A DNA stretch of 64,000 nt from CAVZQN01 sp963837395 (lineage in GTDB: Bacteria > Acidobacteriota > HRBIN11 > JAKEFK01): positions 1 to 64,000 of the forward strand of contig CAWINI010000001.1 of NCBI GenBank assembly GCA_963837395.1, in the 5' to 3' direction. A program made the position numbers and the translations under genes. Numbering within the stretch: position 1 is the first letter of the stretch; each line of letters begins with the position of its first letter. Shown here piece by piece: positions 7,636 through 16,590 of the stretch. The notes beneath the pieces were generated by a model that worked only from the letters and a program-made list of their open reading frames with translations, did not search any database and was not told the origin of the DNA.

Positions 7636-9056
7636 GGTCAAGTCTCATTTTTCCTGTAAAAATGTTGTTCTCCTGAACATGATTGTTTATGCAACTTTTG
7701 AATCTTTAACGATTCCTTCTTTCAGTGAAATGAGCTGTTTTTGGATTTTGAGATTCATTTGCACTCCACGCCAGAGCCGCGAAGAAGCGATCAATGTTGC
7801 AAAGACATATTTCAAACAGGATTTTTCACTTTGAAAATAAGGAATGATTTTTGTACGTCGTTTTGCTTCTTCAAATAAACGCTCAATGAGATTTGTTGTA
7901 CGCACCCGAACGCGATGTTCCGCAGGAAGTTTCAAGCACTGAAGGGTCGCTTCTAAATCTTTTTCAAAGCTTTCCATTGCTGCGGGGAATTTATCTTTGA
8001 ATCGGTGAATCAATCTTTGTCCGGCCGCATATGCTGACTGATACGATTCAGCGGTAAATATTTTTTGGATCATCGGCTTAATTTCATGAATTGCAGCTTT
8101 TGGAAGCCGCGCAAGAATGTTGCGCATCTTGTGAACCTGGCATCTTTGCTTCAATGAATAAGGGAAAACTTCGCGGCACGCTTTCATCACACCTGAATTG
8201 CCGTCTAATACGATCATGAATGGTTCATTCAGTCCGCGTTCGGTCATGTCATGCAGAAAGGCGAGCCAACTTTCGAAATTTTCTTTGTTGCCCAATGAAA
8301 GATGGAGCAAGATTTTTTTCCCATCTTCCCGGATCCCATAGGCGGCAAGTACAGCTTCTTTGCTGCGTACTCCGCGCCGGACTTTCCAATATGCTCCATC
8401 CATGAATAAGTAGAGGATTTTTTCTTTCGATAAATCACGTTTGCGCCAAGCTTCAAAGTCTGAATGCAATTGATCGCTGATCCGGCTGATGACGCTTCGT
8501 GAAATTCCTTCGCCCGAAAGTATCTCAAGCATCGTTTCTTCAATGTCCCGTACTGAAAGTCCGCGAACCGCAATTTTTAAAATCAACTCATCCAGTTTTT
8601 CTGTCCGCCGCGTGTAAGCTTCCAAAAATGCTGAACGGAAACGCTCCCGGCTTTGGCGTACTTGCGGAACCTTTAATTCAATCGTTCCTTCCCCAGTCCG
8701 AATTTTCTTCGGCTCGTATCCATTGCGATATCCGCGGAATTCTTCGCTCTCTTCGGAACGTTTGTAATACCCACGGCCCAAAAATTCTTGTACTTCTTCT
8801 TCGATCGCTCGCTGCAGCATCACCTGCGCGCTTCGCAAAACAACTTCGCTCAACGAAAGTTTTTTCGCTCTGCGATCCTGCGCAAATTCCTTTACTAACA
8901 ATTCGCTGGGTTGTATTCTTTCCATGGTGTGTTGTCCTCCTTTGCCCCTTCCGGATTCCACCGGAAAAGGCCTTTATAAAACTGTTCAGGAGAACAATAC
9001 ACCTTTTCTTTTTCTCTTCAGAAAAAAACTTTTTACAGGAATCTTAAGACATCACC
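7636..9056 (-). mobile_element. Intact IS256-family insertion sequence with 9-bp target duplication
   Basis: Boundaries come from a perfect 9-bp direct repeat TGCAAGCGT at 7627-7635 and 9057-9065, giving a 1,421-bp element. Its ends match as terminal inverted repeats: 21 of the first 27 bases are identical, both starting GGT and ending in TTCCTGTAAAAA. A second, subterminal inverted pair TTGTTCTCCTGAAC lies further in. It carries one transposase gene. Perfect duplications and an open transposase frame indicate a recent, possibly still mobile, insertion. Target duplication length of 8-9 bp is normal for IS256. Confidence 0.92.
7687..8925 (-). CDS. IS256-family (mutator-type) transposase
   Basis: A 412-residue transposase. 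Family signatures: N-terminal EVVLRSAQVMLQRAIEEEVQEFLGR, then GYRNGYEPKK, and the DDE triad, with Asp in LFMDGAYWKVR, Asp in IVLDGNSG, and Glu in NLIERLFEEAKRRTKIIP; CQVHKMRNIL is the conserved CxxH-type region between. The start at 8925 (MERIQPSEL) is chosen over the upstream in-frame ATG at 8961 because GGAGG lies 9 bases before it and IS256 transposases start near here. Full length for the family, no frameshift. It catalyses cut/copy of its own element through the terminal repeats. Confidence 0.96.
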   Translation of the reverse strand: MERIQPSELLVKEFAQDRRAKKLSLSEVVLRSAQVMLQRAIEEEVQEFLGRGYYKRSEESEEFRGYRNGYEPKKIRTGEGTIELKVPQVRQSRERFRSAFLEAYTRRTEKLDELILKIAVRGLSVRDIEETMLEILSGEGISRSVISRISDQLHSDFEAWRKRDLSKEKILYLFMDGAYWKVRRGVRSKEAVLAAYGIREDGKKILLHLSLGNKENFESWLAFLHDMTERGLNEPFMIVLDGNSGVMKACREVFPYSLKQRCQVHKMRNILARLPKAAIHEIKPMIQKIFTAESYQSAYAAGQRLIHRFKDKFPAAMESFEKDLEATLQCLKLPAEHRVRVRTTNLIERLFEEAKRRTKIIPYFQSEKSCLKYVFATLIASSRLWRGVQMNLKIQKQLISLKEGIVKDSKVA

Positions 9057-9071
9057 TGCAAGCGTTGTCTA

Positions 9072-9104
9072 TTCACCTAGCATCTAGCATCCAGCATCTA
9101 AGCT
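9072..9104. repeat. Right arm of the GATGCTAGAT-type inverted repeat
   Basis: CCTAGCATCTAGCATCCA and following CATC units, reverse complement of the left arm at about 7605-7622. Together with the left arm it forms the hairpin into whose loop the IS256 element inserted. Confidence 0.75.
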
Positions 9105-9801
9105 ACTTGGCATCATGAAAGATGATACCTAATGTAAAACGTGAGCCGGAGTGAATGCGGCTAACACCGTGACGGATAGTGACGCGATAAGCGCCACGCG
9201 TTCCGCGAACCGGTCGAAATGATGTTGCGAAAAAAACAAAACCGCCATGTGGAATTGAAACAACATGGCCTACAGATTGTGCGCGGGGTCTTTGCTCTAC
9301 CAACAAAAATTCACCACCGCTAAAATCTTCACCGGGACGGCTCAACATGCATGTGCCTTGAATGGGAAAAAATTCTTGTCCATACAAATCTTGATGCAAG
9401 CAGTTGTAATCGTTCTGCTTGTAAGTAAGCATCAATGGTGTCGGACGCTTTTGACCGCTCTTATGACATCTTTGTAAAAATTGCTCCAAAGAATCCGGAT
9501 ATTCTTGCTTCATTCCAAGATCTTTCATCCAGCGATTTGCTGTTGAAACCAAATGCGGGTATATTTCCTCACGCAGTTCTTGCACAGGTCTTGGAAGTGG
9601 ATACGCAAAGTATTTGTACTCCCCTGCTCCAAAACGGTATTTCTCCATTTGAATGCGGCTACGAAAAATAGAATCATCGGCATAAAGACCAATTAAATCT
9701 GAGCACTCATTTGCTGCGAGCAAAGGCTCAGTAATGCTGTAACCAAGTTCATTCAAATCATTGTTGATCTTTTGCCAGTCAAGGCGTGAGATATTTTGCA
9801 T
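9103..9801 (-). CDS. 2-oxoglutarate/Fe(II)-dependent oxygenase
   Basis: A 232-residue protein with the double-stranded beta-helix oxygenase signature: HxD in NCLHQDLYG (Fe ligands), SGGEFLLVEQRPR, and a distal His in the VTIRHGVSRI or SRFTLGIIFHD region, with Arg near RFTLG as likely 2-oxoglutarate binder. It belongs with prolyl-hydroxylase-like 2OG oxygenases of the COG3826 type; substrate unknown. The start at 9801 (MQNISRLDW) is used because AGGA lies just upstream and the longer reading from 9882 would translate through a MITE-like repeat (9823-9916). It ends at the repeat arm beside the IS. Confidence 0.85.
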   Translation of the reverse strand: MQNISRLDWQKINNDLNELGYSITEPLLAANECSDLIGLYADDSIFRSRIQMEKYRFGAGEYKYFAYPLPRPVQELREEIYPHLVSTANRWMKDLGMKQEYPDSLEQFLQRCHKSGQKRPTPLMLTYKQNDYNCLHQDLYGQEFFPIQGTCMLSRPGEDFSGGEFLLVEQRPRAQSVGHVVSIPHGGFVFFATSFRPVRGTRGAYRVTIRHGVSRIHSGSRFTLGIIFHDAK

Positions 9802-9822
9802 TTTCCTAGTGTTTGGGAGTTT

Positions 9823-9916
9823 CCCCCTCCTTATGAAGGAGGGGGTGAAGGGGGCGGTTGGATATATTGAAAAATAATCCAACCCCCTCTTTTGTCTCCT
9901 CCTTCATAAGGTGGAG
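9823..9916. repeat. MITE-like palindromic repeat, copy 1
   Basis: About 94 bp, starting CCCCCTCCTTATGAAGGAGG and ending CTCCTTCATAAGGTGGAG, with an inner inverted pair GGTTGGAT/ATCCAACC. Same design and orientation as 12155-12245. It abuts the oxygenase start and supplies part of its 5' region. Confidence 0.85.
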
Positions 9917-9983
9917 AATCCTTCTCAGTATCATCGCAAAATGCCGAGAAATCTATCCGATTCTAGCTTCAAAAACTGAAGAA

Positions 9984-11069
9984 TCAGGCGGGAATAATTA
10001 TCTGGTTTAAAAACATCGGCACAATATAATCATCATTAAGATCTGCCTGATATTTTTCATAAACCATTTTCTGGATTTCGGCAGTTGTCTTAACGCCATC
10101 AAACCAACCAAGAACTTCGAAGAGAGTTTTTTTGATCGAATAAAAACCGACATGGGTCAAAACGGTGATCTTACCGTCCGGTGTTTCAAAAGACCTGAGC
10201 TCAGGGTTCTTTCTTAGAACCGGAGGAATCTTTGGATGGACAACATCATTTTGGGCATTCTGAAGCCGTTTTAAAGATATTCTTTGATTGATCCCACCTT
10301 GTCGATCGAATTCTTCTTTGGTTAGTGCTTCAACCAAACGATAGCATTCGCGATAAAAATCTTCTTCGCGTCCAAACCAATCACCCCAGAGATTGCGATA
10401 GGTTTCCTCATCCGGTGGAATTTCATCGAGATCTTCCGGTGTTAAATCATCATTCTGACGGCTATGCACATAATCCCAAACAGACTGAATATCGCAACGT
10501 AGCGAATCGAGCACATACCAGCATAATGTTTCTTGCACCTGGTTTAAGTAATTGTGGAGCACGTTCCAAAATGTTGATCCTTGTTTTCCGGCGACCGATT
10601 TGCAGAAATAAGTGGAGCACATCGAATCACGAAATTTCCAAATAGAACACAATCCGCCTTCGGCTACAAAATAAGGACAAATCAGGCTGGAATTTTTGCC
10701 AAAACTTTTTATTCCACCAGATTTGATGAGAACGTTGTATTTTTTGGGAGCGTCTACTGCTTGAGGAGTAATTCCGATCCGGTTACGGATTTTTTCACGA
10801 ATTCTTTTGCGTCCTTCATCCATTCCAGGATTGTTATCGGAAAGCAATCCACCAGCAAGATAATTAGGAAGCTTCGGAAAGTAACTGCAGCATTTCACAT
10901 TCGGTTTGAAATATGCGACTCCTGGAACAGCAACCTCACCCGGTTTCAGACACATCGCACAATCATTGCATGTGGCGTAAGTTTCGATAGGTATCAGTTC
11001 TTCGAAAAATTCTGGAAGGAACTTGCGATATAAATCGGGAAGGTCCTGGTGAATCGGTTGCAGTCGCAC
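9984..11069 (-). CDS. Cys-rich conserved hypothetical protein (possible metal/Fe-S binder)
   Basis: A 361-residue cytoplasmic-looking protein from a GTG at 11069. Its N-terminal 160 residues hold clustered cysteines: CNDCAMC (34-40), KCCSYFPKLPNY (about 59-70), then CPYFVAEGGLC and DSMCSTYFC. The CC(x)nP and CxxCxxxC pattern recalls the YkgJ/FliB zinc- or iron-chelating family, but I cannot confirm membership. The C-terminus (about 300-361) resembles a PqqD-like winged helix (LFEVLGWFDGVKTTAEIQKMVYEKY). With the adjacent ankyrin gene it lies between two copies of a MITE-like repeat. Role unknown; a cluster-bearing modification enzyme or adaptor is a guess. Confidence 0.75.
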   Translation of the reverse strand: MRLQPIHQDLPDLYRKFLPEFFEELIPIETYATCNDCAMCLKPGEVAVPGVAYFKPNVKCCSYFPKLPNYLAGGLLSDNNPGMDEGRKRIREKIRNRIGITPQAVDAPKKYNVLIKSGGIKSFGKNSSLICPYFVAEGGLCSIWKFRDSMCSTYFCKSVAGKQGSTFWNVLHNYLNQVQETLCWYVLDSLRCDIQSVWDYVHSRQNDDLTPEDLDEIPPDEETYRNLWGDWFGREEDFYRECYRLVEALTKEEFDRQGGINQRISLKRLQNAQNDVVHPKIPPVLRKNPELRSFETPDGKITVLTHVGFYSIKKTLFEVLGWFDGVKTTAEIQKMVYEKYQADLNDDYIVPMFLNQIIIPA

Positions 11070-11105
11070 AGGAATATTAAACCATACCTGAAATTCTGAA
11101 ACGAA

Positions 11106-11981
11106 TTACCCGGATGCGCCCTTCTCACGTAAAAGTGATGCAACGTCCGCGTGTCCTGCATCATTGGCAAGTTGAACAGCTCCACGATTGCTTTTGTTTT
11201 TGCTCTGAATGTTAGCTCCTGATTCCAGCAGGGCGCTAACAATTTCACGATGACCCACTGCACATGCATGCAAAAACGGTGTCATTCCTGTGGCATCGGC
11301 TTCATTCGGGTTCGCCTTTTTGGAACAAAGCAATTTCACCGCATCAAGATGTCCATTTAAAGACGCCCAAGCAAGTGCGGTCATTCCTTTCTTATCTTTA
11401 GAATCCCGATCTTCTTTTGTGATCGCATTTTTTAATAACAATTCAACGAGATCAGTGTAGCCGCGTTGCGCAGCCAGGATTAATGCAGTTTCAAGCGTTG
11501 CATGATTTTGTACAAGCACATCTGCGCCGGCATTAATCATCGCTTCGGCCATTTCGCGTTGATTTTCCAAAACGGAAAGCATCACGGAACTGAATCCGGC
11601 ATTATCGCGTGCATCAACATTGGCACCGCCTGCAATTACAGCGCGCACAACTTCCAATTGATGACTTCGGATTGCTTGAATCAGCGGAGGCACACCTTGA
11701 GCATTCATCTTTTTTGCATCTGCGCCGGCGTTCAGCAAGGCTTTCACGATTTCACTCTTTCCTGTCTTAATCGCCTTCATCAATGCTGATTCGCCAGTTG
11801 AGTCTGCTGTCTCAACATTCATTCCGGATTCAATAAATAGCTGGACATTCTCAGCGTTGTTATCCGAAATTTGTTTCAAAAAAGATTCGGAGCTGTATTC
11901 GATCCGGCGCTCTTCGAGCTGCTTTTTTGCTTTTGACTGCGAATTACCGAATTTATTCTTGAAAAAATCTTTCACTGACAC
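11106..11981 (-). CDS. Ankyrin-repeat protein
   Basis: A 291-residue protein with a charged N-terminal helix (1-45) and at least six ankyrin repeats from about 30 to 285, each with the usual G-TALxxA...G(H/R)xxxVxxLLxxGAxxxxxD pattern (for example GHLDAVKLLCSKKANPNEAD and GHREIVSALLESGANIQSK). No signal peptide or membrane segment; a cytoplasmic protein-binding scaffold is expected. The GTG start at 11981 (MSVKDFF) is supported by GGGAGG about 11 bases upstream. It is followed after 36 bases by the Cys-rich gene in the same direction, so the two may be co-transcribed. Confidence 0.9.
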   Translation of the reverse strand: MSVKDFFKNKFGNSQSKAKKQLEERRIEYSSESFLKQISDNNAENVQLFIESGMNVETADSTGESALMKAIKTGKSEIVKALLNAGADAKKMNAQGVPPLIQAIRSHQLEVVRAVIAGGANVDARDNAGFSSVMLSVLENQREMAEAMINAGADVLVQNHATLETALILAAQRGYTDLVELLLKNAITKEDRDSKDKKGMTALAWASLNGHLDAVKLLCSKKANPNEADATGMTPFLHACAVGHREIVSALLESGANIQSKNKSNRGAVQLANDAGHADVASLLREKGASG

Positions 11982-12056
11982 TTCAACACGCCTCCCTGCA
12001 TTTTCTCGCTTTCTTTTAAGGAGTGTTTATTATATTCAAAGAAACTTAGATTTTAA

Positions 12057-12124
12057 CCACGAAGGTCACGAATTAGCACGAAGGTAAAAATAATAACAAT
12101 AAAAACTTCGTGGTATTTCGTGAC
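12057..12124. repeat. CACGAAG-type repeat cluster
   Basis: CCACGAAG (12057-12064) and GTCACGAA (12065-12072) face CTTCGTGG (12106-12113) and TTCGTGAC (12117-12124). The two right-hand units are not in mirror order, so either pair can form a stem but not both in one simple hairpin. A degenerate relative is at about 7328-7382. No coding sense. Confidence 0.65.
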
Positions 12125-12154
12125 ATGCTTTGAAAATCGGCAATCGACCAAGTT

Positions 12155-12245
12155 CCCCTCCTTATGAAGGAGGGGATAAAGGGGATGTTGGAAACATTTT
12201 TAAGACTCCAACCCCTTCTCTTATCTCCCCCTTCATAAGGGGGAG
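12155..12245. repeat. MITE-like palindromic repeat, copy 2
   Basis: About 91 bp, starting CCCCTCCTTATGAAGGAGGG and ending CCTTCATAAGGGGGAG with an inner GTTGGA/TCCAAC pair. Clear relative of 9823-9916 in the same orientation; the two bracket the Cys-rich and ankyrin genes. Lies in the roughly 350-base gap before the gene at 12334. Confidence 0.85.
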
Positions 12246-12333
12246 AAACGAACGCCGATTTTCATTATTTCTGTTTGATCATAAGATCATGAGTTACTTC
12301 GTAGTTAAAAATAAGTAACTCTCCGGAGAAATC

Positions 12334-13923
12334 ATGAAAAAAATATTCTTCTGCGCAATTCTATTGATTATTGGTGGATTCGCCTGGCCTGTAAAAAATG
12401 AAACGAAATTTGACGAGCGAATCATTCCGTTAATTTCCGAAGAGGAGATTCAGCCTTGTTGCATGAATGGACAGAAAGATGCTGACGCAGATCGGATCAG
12501 CAGTGTGAAGCGCGTCCCTCCTAATCGTTATGTTGATGACATCACAATGAGGCGTTTGAAGGAAGAAGCTTATTCGATACCAACAAACATTCGCGGTACG
12601 GCAATTTCATTTTTTGATGACAGAAAACTTCAAGCTGCGGCGCCGCCATTAATCAGGCGTTTTGACGGGCTCAATTTTTTCAATGATCCAGGATTTCCAC
12701 CGGATACGATTATTTCTGCTGGTTCAAGTCATATCATAGAAATGACTAATAGCGGAATTCGACTTTCTTTAAAAGACAATTCAAATATCCAAACTCAAAA
12801 AGTTACAGAGTTCTTTGAACGTCCTAACAAATTTTTATTCGATCCAAAAGTTTATTTCGATAAAATTTCCAATCGATTCTTCGCAGTCATTTTGGAATTT
12901 GACACTTCACCAAAAACTTCTACGTTTCATCTGGCTATTTCACGTACTCCAACTCCATCTAATTTAACGACTGACTGGTGCCGTTACAGAATTAGCGGCA
13001 TTTCAGGAGATAGCGCTGCCGATTTTCCCGGTATCGGGATGAATGAAAATTGGATGGCATTAACTGCAAACAATTTTCGATTCAGTGATGACATGTTTTC
13101 CAAAGTTCTGATCAAGGTAATCAATAAATCTGTTTTGGTAAACAACACGAATTCGTGTCCGGCGATCAAAGTATTTTCGTTTACAAATCCAAATTCATTC
13201 ACAGTCCAACCTGCATTGCATTACTCAGCAACAAATCTTGCGGGTAATCCGCTGTTTATGGTTAGCACGATTTTTGGCGCGAATAACCAATATGAGCTTT
13301 GGAGAATTAAAGGCGCAGTTGGGTCGAAACCGACTTTGACAAAAAGAAACGTAGCTGGCATGGGTTATAGCATTCCACCGAATGCGAAACATAAGGGTGA
13401 GGCCGAATTATTCGATACCAGTGATAACAGAATGCTTCAAGTTGCATTTCGTAATGGTTCATTGTGGAGTTCATTTACAACGGGCTGCAGTTTTGGACAA
13501 CCACCGAACGAAAGTTGTGTGCGGGTTGTGCAAATTGTTCCCAATGAATCGAGCGGAGTGACAGGATTTGAAGCTTCACTTGGTGGCGGTGCAAATCGAT
13601 TTTTTTGGATGCCGGGAATTGCAGTGAATCAATCGAATGATGTTGTAATCACCTTCCAACAAAGCAGCCCGGGATTATTTCTTGGAACTGCCTACACCGG
13701 CAAGCGGAATAATGCTTCAAAATTCGAGCCGTTCCGCGTGGCGAAAGCAGGACAATGCAATTTGAAAGATGTTGATGATAGTGGTCGAAATCGTACCGGT
13801 GATTACTCTGGCGCCCAAGCTGATCCAGTAGATTCATCGTTCTGGATTGCGGGCGAATATCCATCCCTGTTCGGCGGTCGTTGCGAGTGGAATACTGTGA
13901 TTGCGCGCGTGAAATATAACTAG
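12334..13923 (+). CDS. Secreted hypothetical protein, probable beta-propeller
   Basis: A 529-residue protein with a signal peptide (MKKIFFCAILLIIGGFAW). The mature chain has many short aromatic beta strands (RFFAVILEF, NWMALTANNF, MLQVAFRNGSLWSSF, DVVITFQQSSPG) and Gly/Asp turns, as in secreted propellers; DVDDSGRNRTGDYSGAQADP near the C-terminus resembles a metal-binding Asp loop. CC at about 42-43 and several further Cys suggest disulphides. No catalytic motif recognised. GGAG sits 6-9 bases before the ATG. Likely export to the periplasm or outside; function unknown. Confidence 0.75.
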   Translation: MKKIFFCAILLIIGGFAWPVKNETKFDERIIPLISEEEIQPCCMNGQKDADADRISSVKRVPPNRYVDDITMRRLKEEAYSIPTNIRGTAISFFDDRKLQAAAPPLIRRFDGLNFFNDPGFPPDTIISAGSSHIIEMTNSGIRLSLKDNSNIQTQKVTEFFERPNKFLFDPKVYFDKISNRFFAVILEFDTSPKTSTFHLAISRTPTPSNLTTDWCRYRISGISGDSAADFPGIGMNENWMALTANNFRFSDDMFSKVLIKVINKSVLVNNTNSCPAIKVFSFTNPNSFTVQPALHYSATNLAGNPLFMVSTIFGANNQYELWRIKGAVGSKPTLTKRNVAGMGYSIPPNAKHKGEAELFDTSDNRMLQVAFRNGSLWSSFTTGCSFGQPPNESCVRVVQIVPNESSGVTGFEASLGGGANRFFWMPGIAVNQSNDVVITFQQSSPGLFLGTAYTGKRNNASKFEPFRVAKAGQCNLKDVDDSGRNRTGDYSGAQADPVDSSFWIAGEYPSLFGGRCEWNTVIARVKYN

Positions 13924-14002
13924 CGCTGTGTTTGATAAATACAGTTGCGTTTCCTGCTGGCTCGCAAAGGGTCGAATCGCGGACTTCAAAGCGTCTGCTA
14001 TT

Positions 14003-16402
14003 TTATTCGTGACGCAACGCGAGCATGGGATCAAGCTTTGCCGCGCGGCGGGCCGGGAAATAGCCGGCGCAGAGGGCGACGCAGAACAGCAGCAAGGTGA
14101 CAAACGCGAATGTTGCCGGGTCACGCACTCCGACGCCGAAGACGAGTCCGGACAGTAGCCGGCTCAGAGCCAGGGCGCCGCCCAGACCGATGATGGTGCC
14201 GACCACGATCAGTTGCAGGCACTGGCCGACCACCAGGCGCAGGATGGTGTCGGGACCTGCGCCGAGCGCCATGCGGATGCCGATTTCGTTTGTGCGCTGA
14301 GTTACAAGATGCGAAATGACACCGTAGATGCCGAGCGCTGAAAGCATCAACGCCGTTACGGCGAAAATGCCCAGCAACAGCAGGTTGAATCGCTGCTTGT
14401 CCAGCGAAGCGGCCGATAGATCCGACATCCATTGCACTTTCGTGACCGGAATTTGCGGATCCAGTTTGTGCAGCGAATCCTTGATGATCGCAAGCGTTTC
14501 GTTTCCGGGAAGCGCGGTGTGCACGACAAGATTCATCCATCGTTTCCAGACAACAAACGACTGGTCGTACGGAGAATAAATTGCGGGCTCCTCGGGTTGA
14601 TCCAATCCAAAATGCTTAACATCTCCCGCAACTCCAACGATCGTAATCCATCGCTTCGGATCATCGGAAGCCCACCCAATGCGGGCGCCGAGCGCGTTAC
14701 CTTCCGGGAAATATTTCCGAACGGCTGCCTGGTTCAAAATGCCCACGGGCAGAGCATTGGCTCCATCGCCACTCGTAAACGACCTGCCCCGCAGCACGGG
14801 AATCTGCATGATACGGAAGTAGTCTCCCTGGATGCTGCGGCTGAAAATCGACGGTTCCGCTCCGCGTTCCAGCGGCGGCCGGCCTTCGATGACAAAGTTG
14901 TGATCCAGCGAATCATCGGTCAGAGGCAGTTCGCTCACGATTCCCGCCTTTAGCTCCGGATGCGAATTCAATATTTCCAGCAACGTGTTGCGAAACTGGG
15001 TCTGTGGCGGGATCTCCTGATATCGCGCTTCCGGAAGCTCGATGCGCATCGTAATAATTCCATCCTCAGCAAAGCCCGGGTTGACGGATTGCAGATTGTA
15101 GAAGGTTTTCATGAGGAGGCCCGCGCCGATCAATAGCAATACGGACAGCGCCAGCTGACCGCTAACCAGGATGCTGCGCAGCCGGTGATGACCGGCGCCG
15201 GAGGTGGTCGATCTGCCGGATTCTTTCAGAGATTCGCCGAGGTTCGCGCCCATGATGGCTTGAGCTGGAATGAATCCGAACAAAAGACCGGTGGTCACGG
15301 AAATTCCTGACGTGAACTGCAGCACGCGGCCATTGATGGCGATTTCAGAAAGCCGCGGCAAACTCTCCGGTTGCAGGGCGCGCAGAATCGCGATACCCCA
15401 GGCAGCAAACGCCAATCCCAGGATGCCTGCCGGGATCGCCAGCATTACGCTTTCGGTGAGCAATTGCCTCAGCAATCTATGGCGGCCGGCGCCAAGCGCC
15501 TTGCGAATTACGATTTCCTGCTCCCTTGCGCCCGTGCGCGCAAGCAAAAGGTTTGCATAGTTACTACAGGCAATCAACAGGACGAGCGTCACGGCCCCGA
15601 ACAGGATCAGGAGCGCAGGCCGCGTATCGCCCACAATGCGTTCCCGCAACGGAATGAGAACTGTCTTGCGGTCCTTGTTCTCCACTGGATCAATCTGTTC
15701 CAACCGGTGATCCACGAGTTTCATTTCCGCCTGCGCCTGTTGCAGCGAGCGCCCGGCAGCCAGAAGGCAATAAGTCCGTTGAAAATGAACTCCGCGATCA
15801 TCGACGTCATCCGGAAAAACCGTGCGCACGAGCGACCAGATATCGACTTCCTTTTCCAGCGGCAATTCGAATCCGGTTCTGAGGACGCCGATGATGCTAT
15901 AGCTGTTTCCGCTGAGTGGAATCGTTTTTCCAATGATATCGGGATCCGACTTCATCTGATTTTTCCAGAACGCGTATGTGAGAACCGCAAGCCGCTCGCC
16001 TTTCGGCCGGTCTTCCCCCTGCGCAAACATGCGGCCCATCAACGGCTGAATGCCCAGCGCGCGGCTGATCCCGGCGGTTACTACCGCCGCTCTGATTCGC
16101 TGCGGCTCCGTTCCGCCTGTGTAGTCAAGGCGAATCGCGGTAACTCCTCCGATCGCTTCAAACGATTTGCTGTCGGCTTCAATATCGGCCAGATCCGGCA
16201 GGGACTGCTTGTACTGCATCATCACCAACCGTTGCGAATCCGGATACGGCAACGGGCTCAACAACACTGTGTTGATCACGCTGAAAATAGCCGTGTTCGC
16301 GCCGATTCCCAGCGCAAGAGTTAAAGCAGCAATGGCCGTGAAGCCAGGATGTTTCAAAAGCATTCTGATGCCGTACCGAATATCCTGCCACAGAAAATTC
16401 AT
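14003..16402 (-). CDS. ADOP-type duplicated FtsX/MacB-like ABC permease
   Basis: A 799-residue permease with the layout of the acidobacterial duplicated orphan permease (ADOP, TIGR03434) class: opening MNFLWQDIRYGIRMLLKHPG, membrane helix (about 20-43), MacB-like periplasmic domain, three helices of the first FtsX unit (about 275-400), second helix and periplasmic domain, and a closing FtsX unit with NEIGIRMALGA. The start at 16402 is chosen since AGGGAG lies 7 bases upstream; the longer 16429 start lacks one. No ABC ATPase neighbours it, as usual for orphans. It is clearly GC-richer than its surroundings (37 of 60 bases at 15121-15180), suggesting transfer or a different history. Confidence 0.93.
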   Translation of the reverse strand: MNFLWQDIRYGIRMLLKHPGFTAIAALTLALGIGANTAIFSVINTVLLSPLPYPDSQRLVMMQYKQSLPDLADIEADSKSFEAIGGVTAIRLDYTGGTEPQRIRAAVVTAGISRALGIQPLMGRMFAQGEDRPKGERLAVLTYAFWKNQMKSDPDIIGKTIPLSGNSYSIIGVLRTGFELPLEKEVDIWSLVRTVFPDDVDDRGVHFQRTYCLLAAGRSLQQAQAEMKLVDHRLEQIDPVENKDRKTVLIPLRERIVGDTRPALLILFGAVTLVLLIACSNYANLLLARTGAREQEIVIRKALGAGRHRLLRQLLTESVMLAIPAGILGLAFAAWGIAILRALQPESLPRLSEIAINGRVLQFTSGISVTTGLLFGFIPAQAIMGANLGESLKESGRSTTSGAGHHRLRSILVSGQLALSVLLLIGAGLLMKTFYNLQSVNPGFAEDGIITMRIELPEARYQEIPPQTQFRNTLLEILNSHPELKAGIVSELPLTDDSLDHNFVIEGRPPLERGAEPSIFSRSIQGDYFRIMQIPVLRGRSFTSGDGANALPVGILNQAAVRKYFPEGNALGARIGWASDDPKRWITIVGVAGDVKHFGLDQPEEPAIYSPYDQSFVVWKRWMNLVVHTALPGNETLAIIKDSLHKLDPQIPVTKVQWMSDLSAASLDKQRFNLLLLGIFAVTALMLSALGIYGVISHLVTQRTNEIGIRMALGAGPDTILRLVVGQCLQLIVVGTIIGLGGALALSRLLSGLVFGVGVRDPATFAFVTLLLFCVALCAGYFPARRAAKLDPMLALRHE

Positions 16403-16590
16403 GGGATTCTCCCTCATCGTGCCGAGCAATTCTCATACCAAATGTTTTGTGCCGTTCAACTGTCGAAAATCACACCGGGTGAAATATTTGAATATTCGAT
16501 TTTGGGATGTGGGCGTTCGAAAACGAAACAAGCGGCCTTCCACCGAAAAACAGCAAGGGACCGAAAAGGACAGCCATGGCACAAGTCATA

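Noticed and set aside
8499..9047. 182-codon plus-strand frame over the IS256 transposase start
   Set aside because: Antisense shadow of the transposase and IS end; composition Leu/Ser/Phe-rich without motif.
9802..9882. N-terminal extension of the 2OG oxygenase
   Set aside because: It translates the MITE-like repeat and lacks an RBS; the ATG at 9801 has AGGA upstream.
14432..14953. 173-codon plus-strand frame
   Set aside because: Same antisense GC artefact as 15371-16324.
15371..16324. 317-codon plus-strand frame antisense to the ADOP permease
   Set aside because: It is a by-product of high GC; no RBS, no recognisable motif, and the opposite strand carries clear permease motifs throughout.
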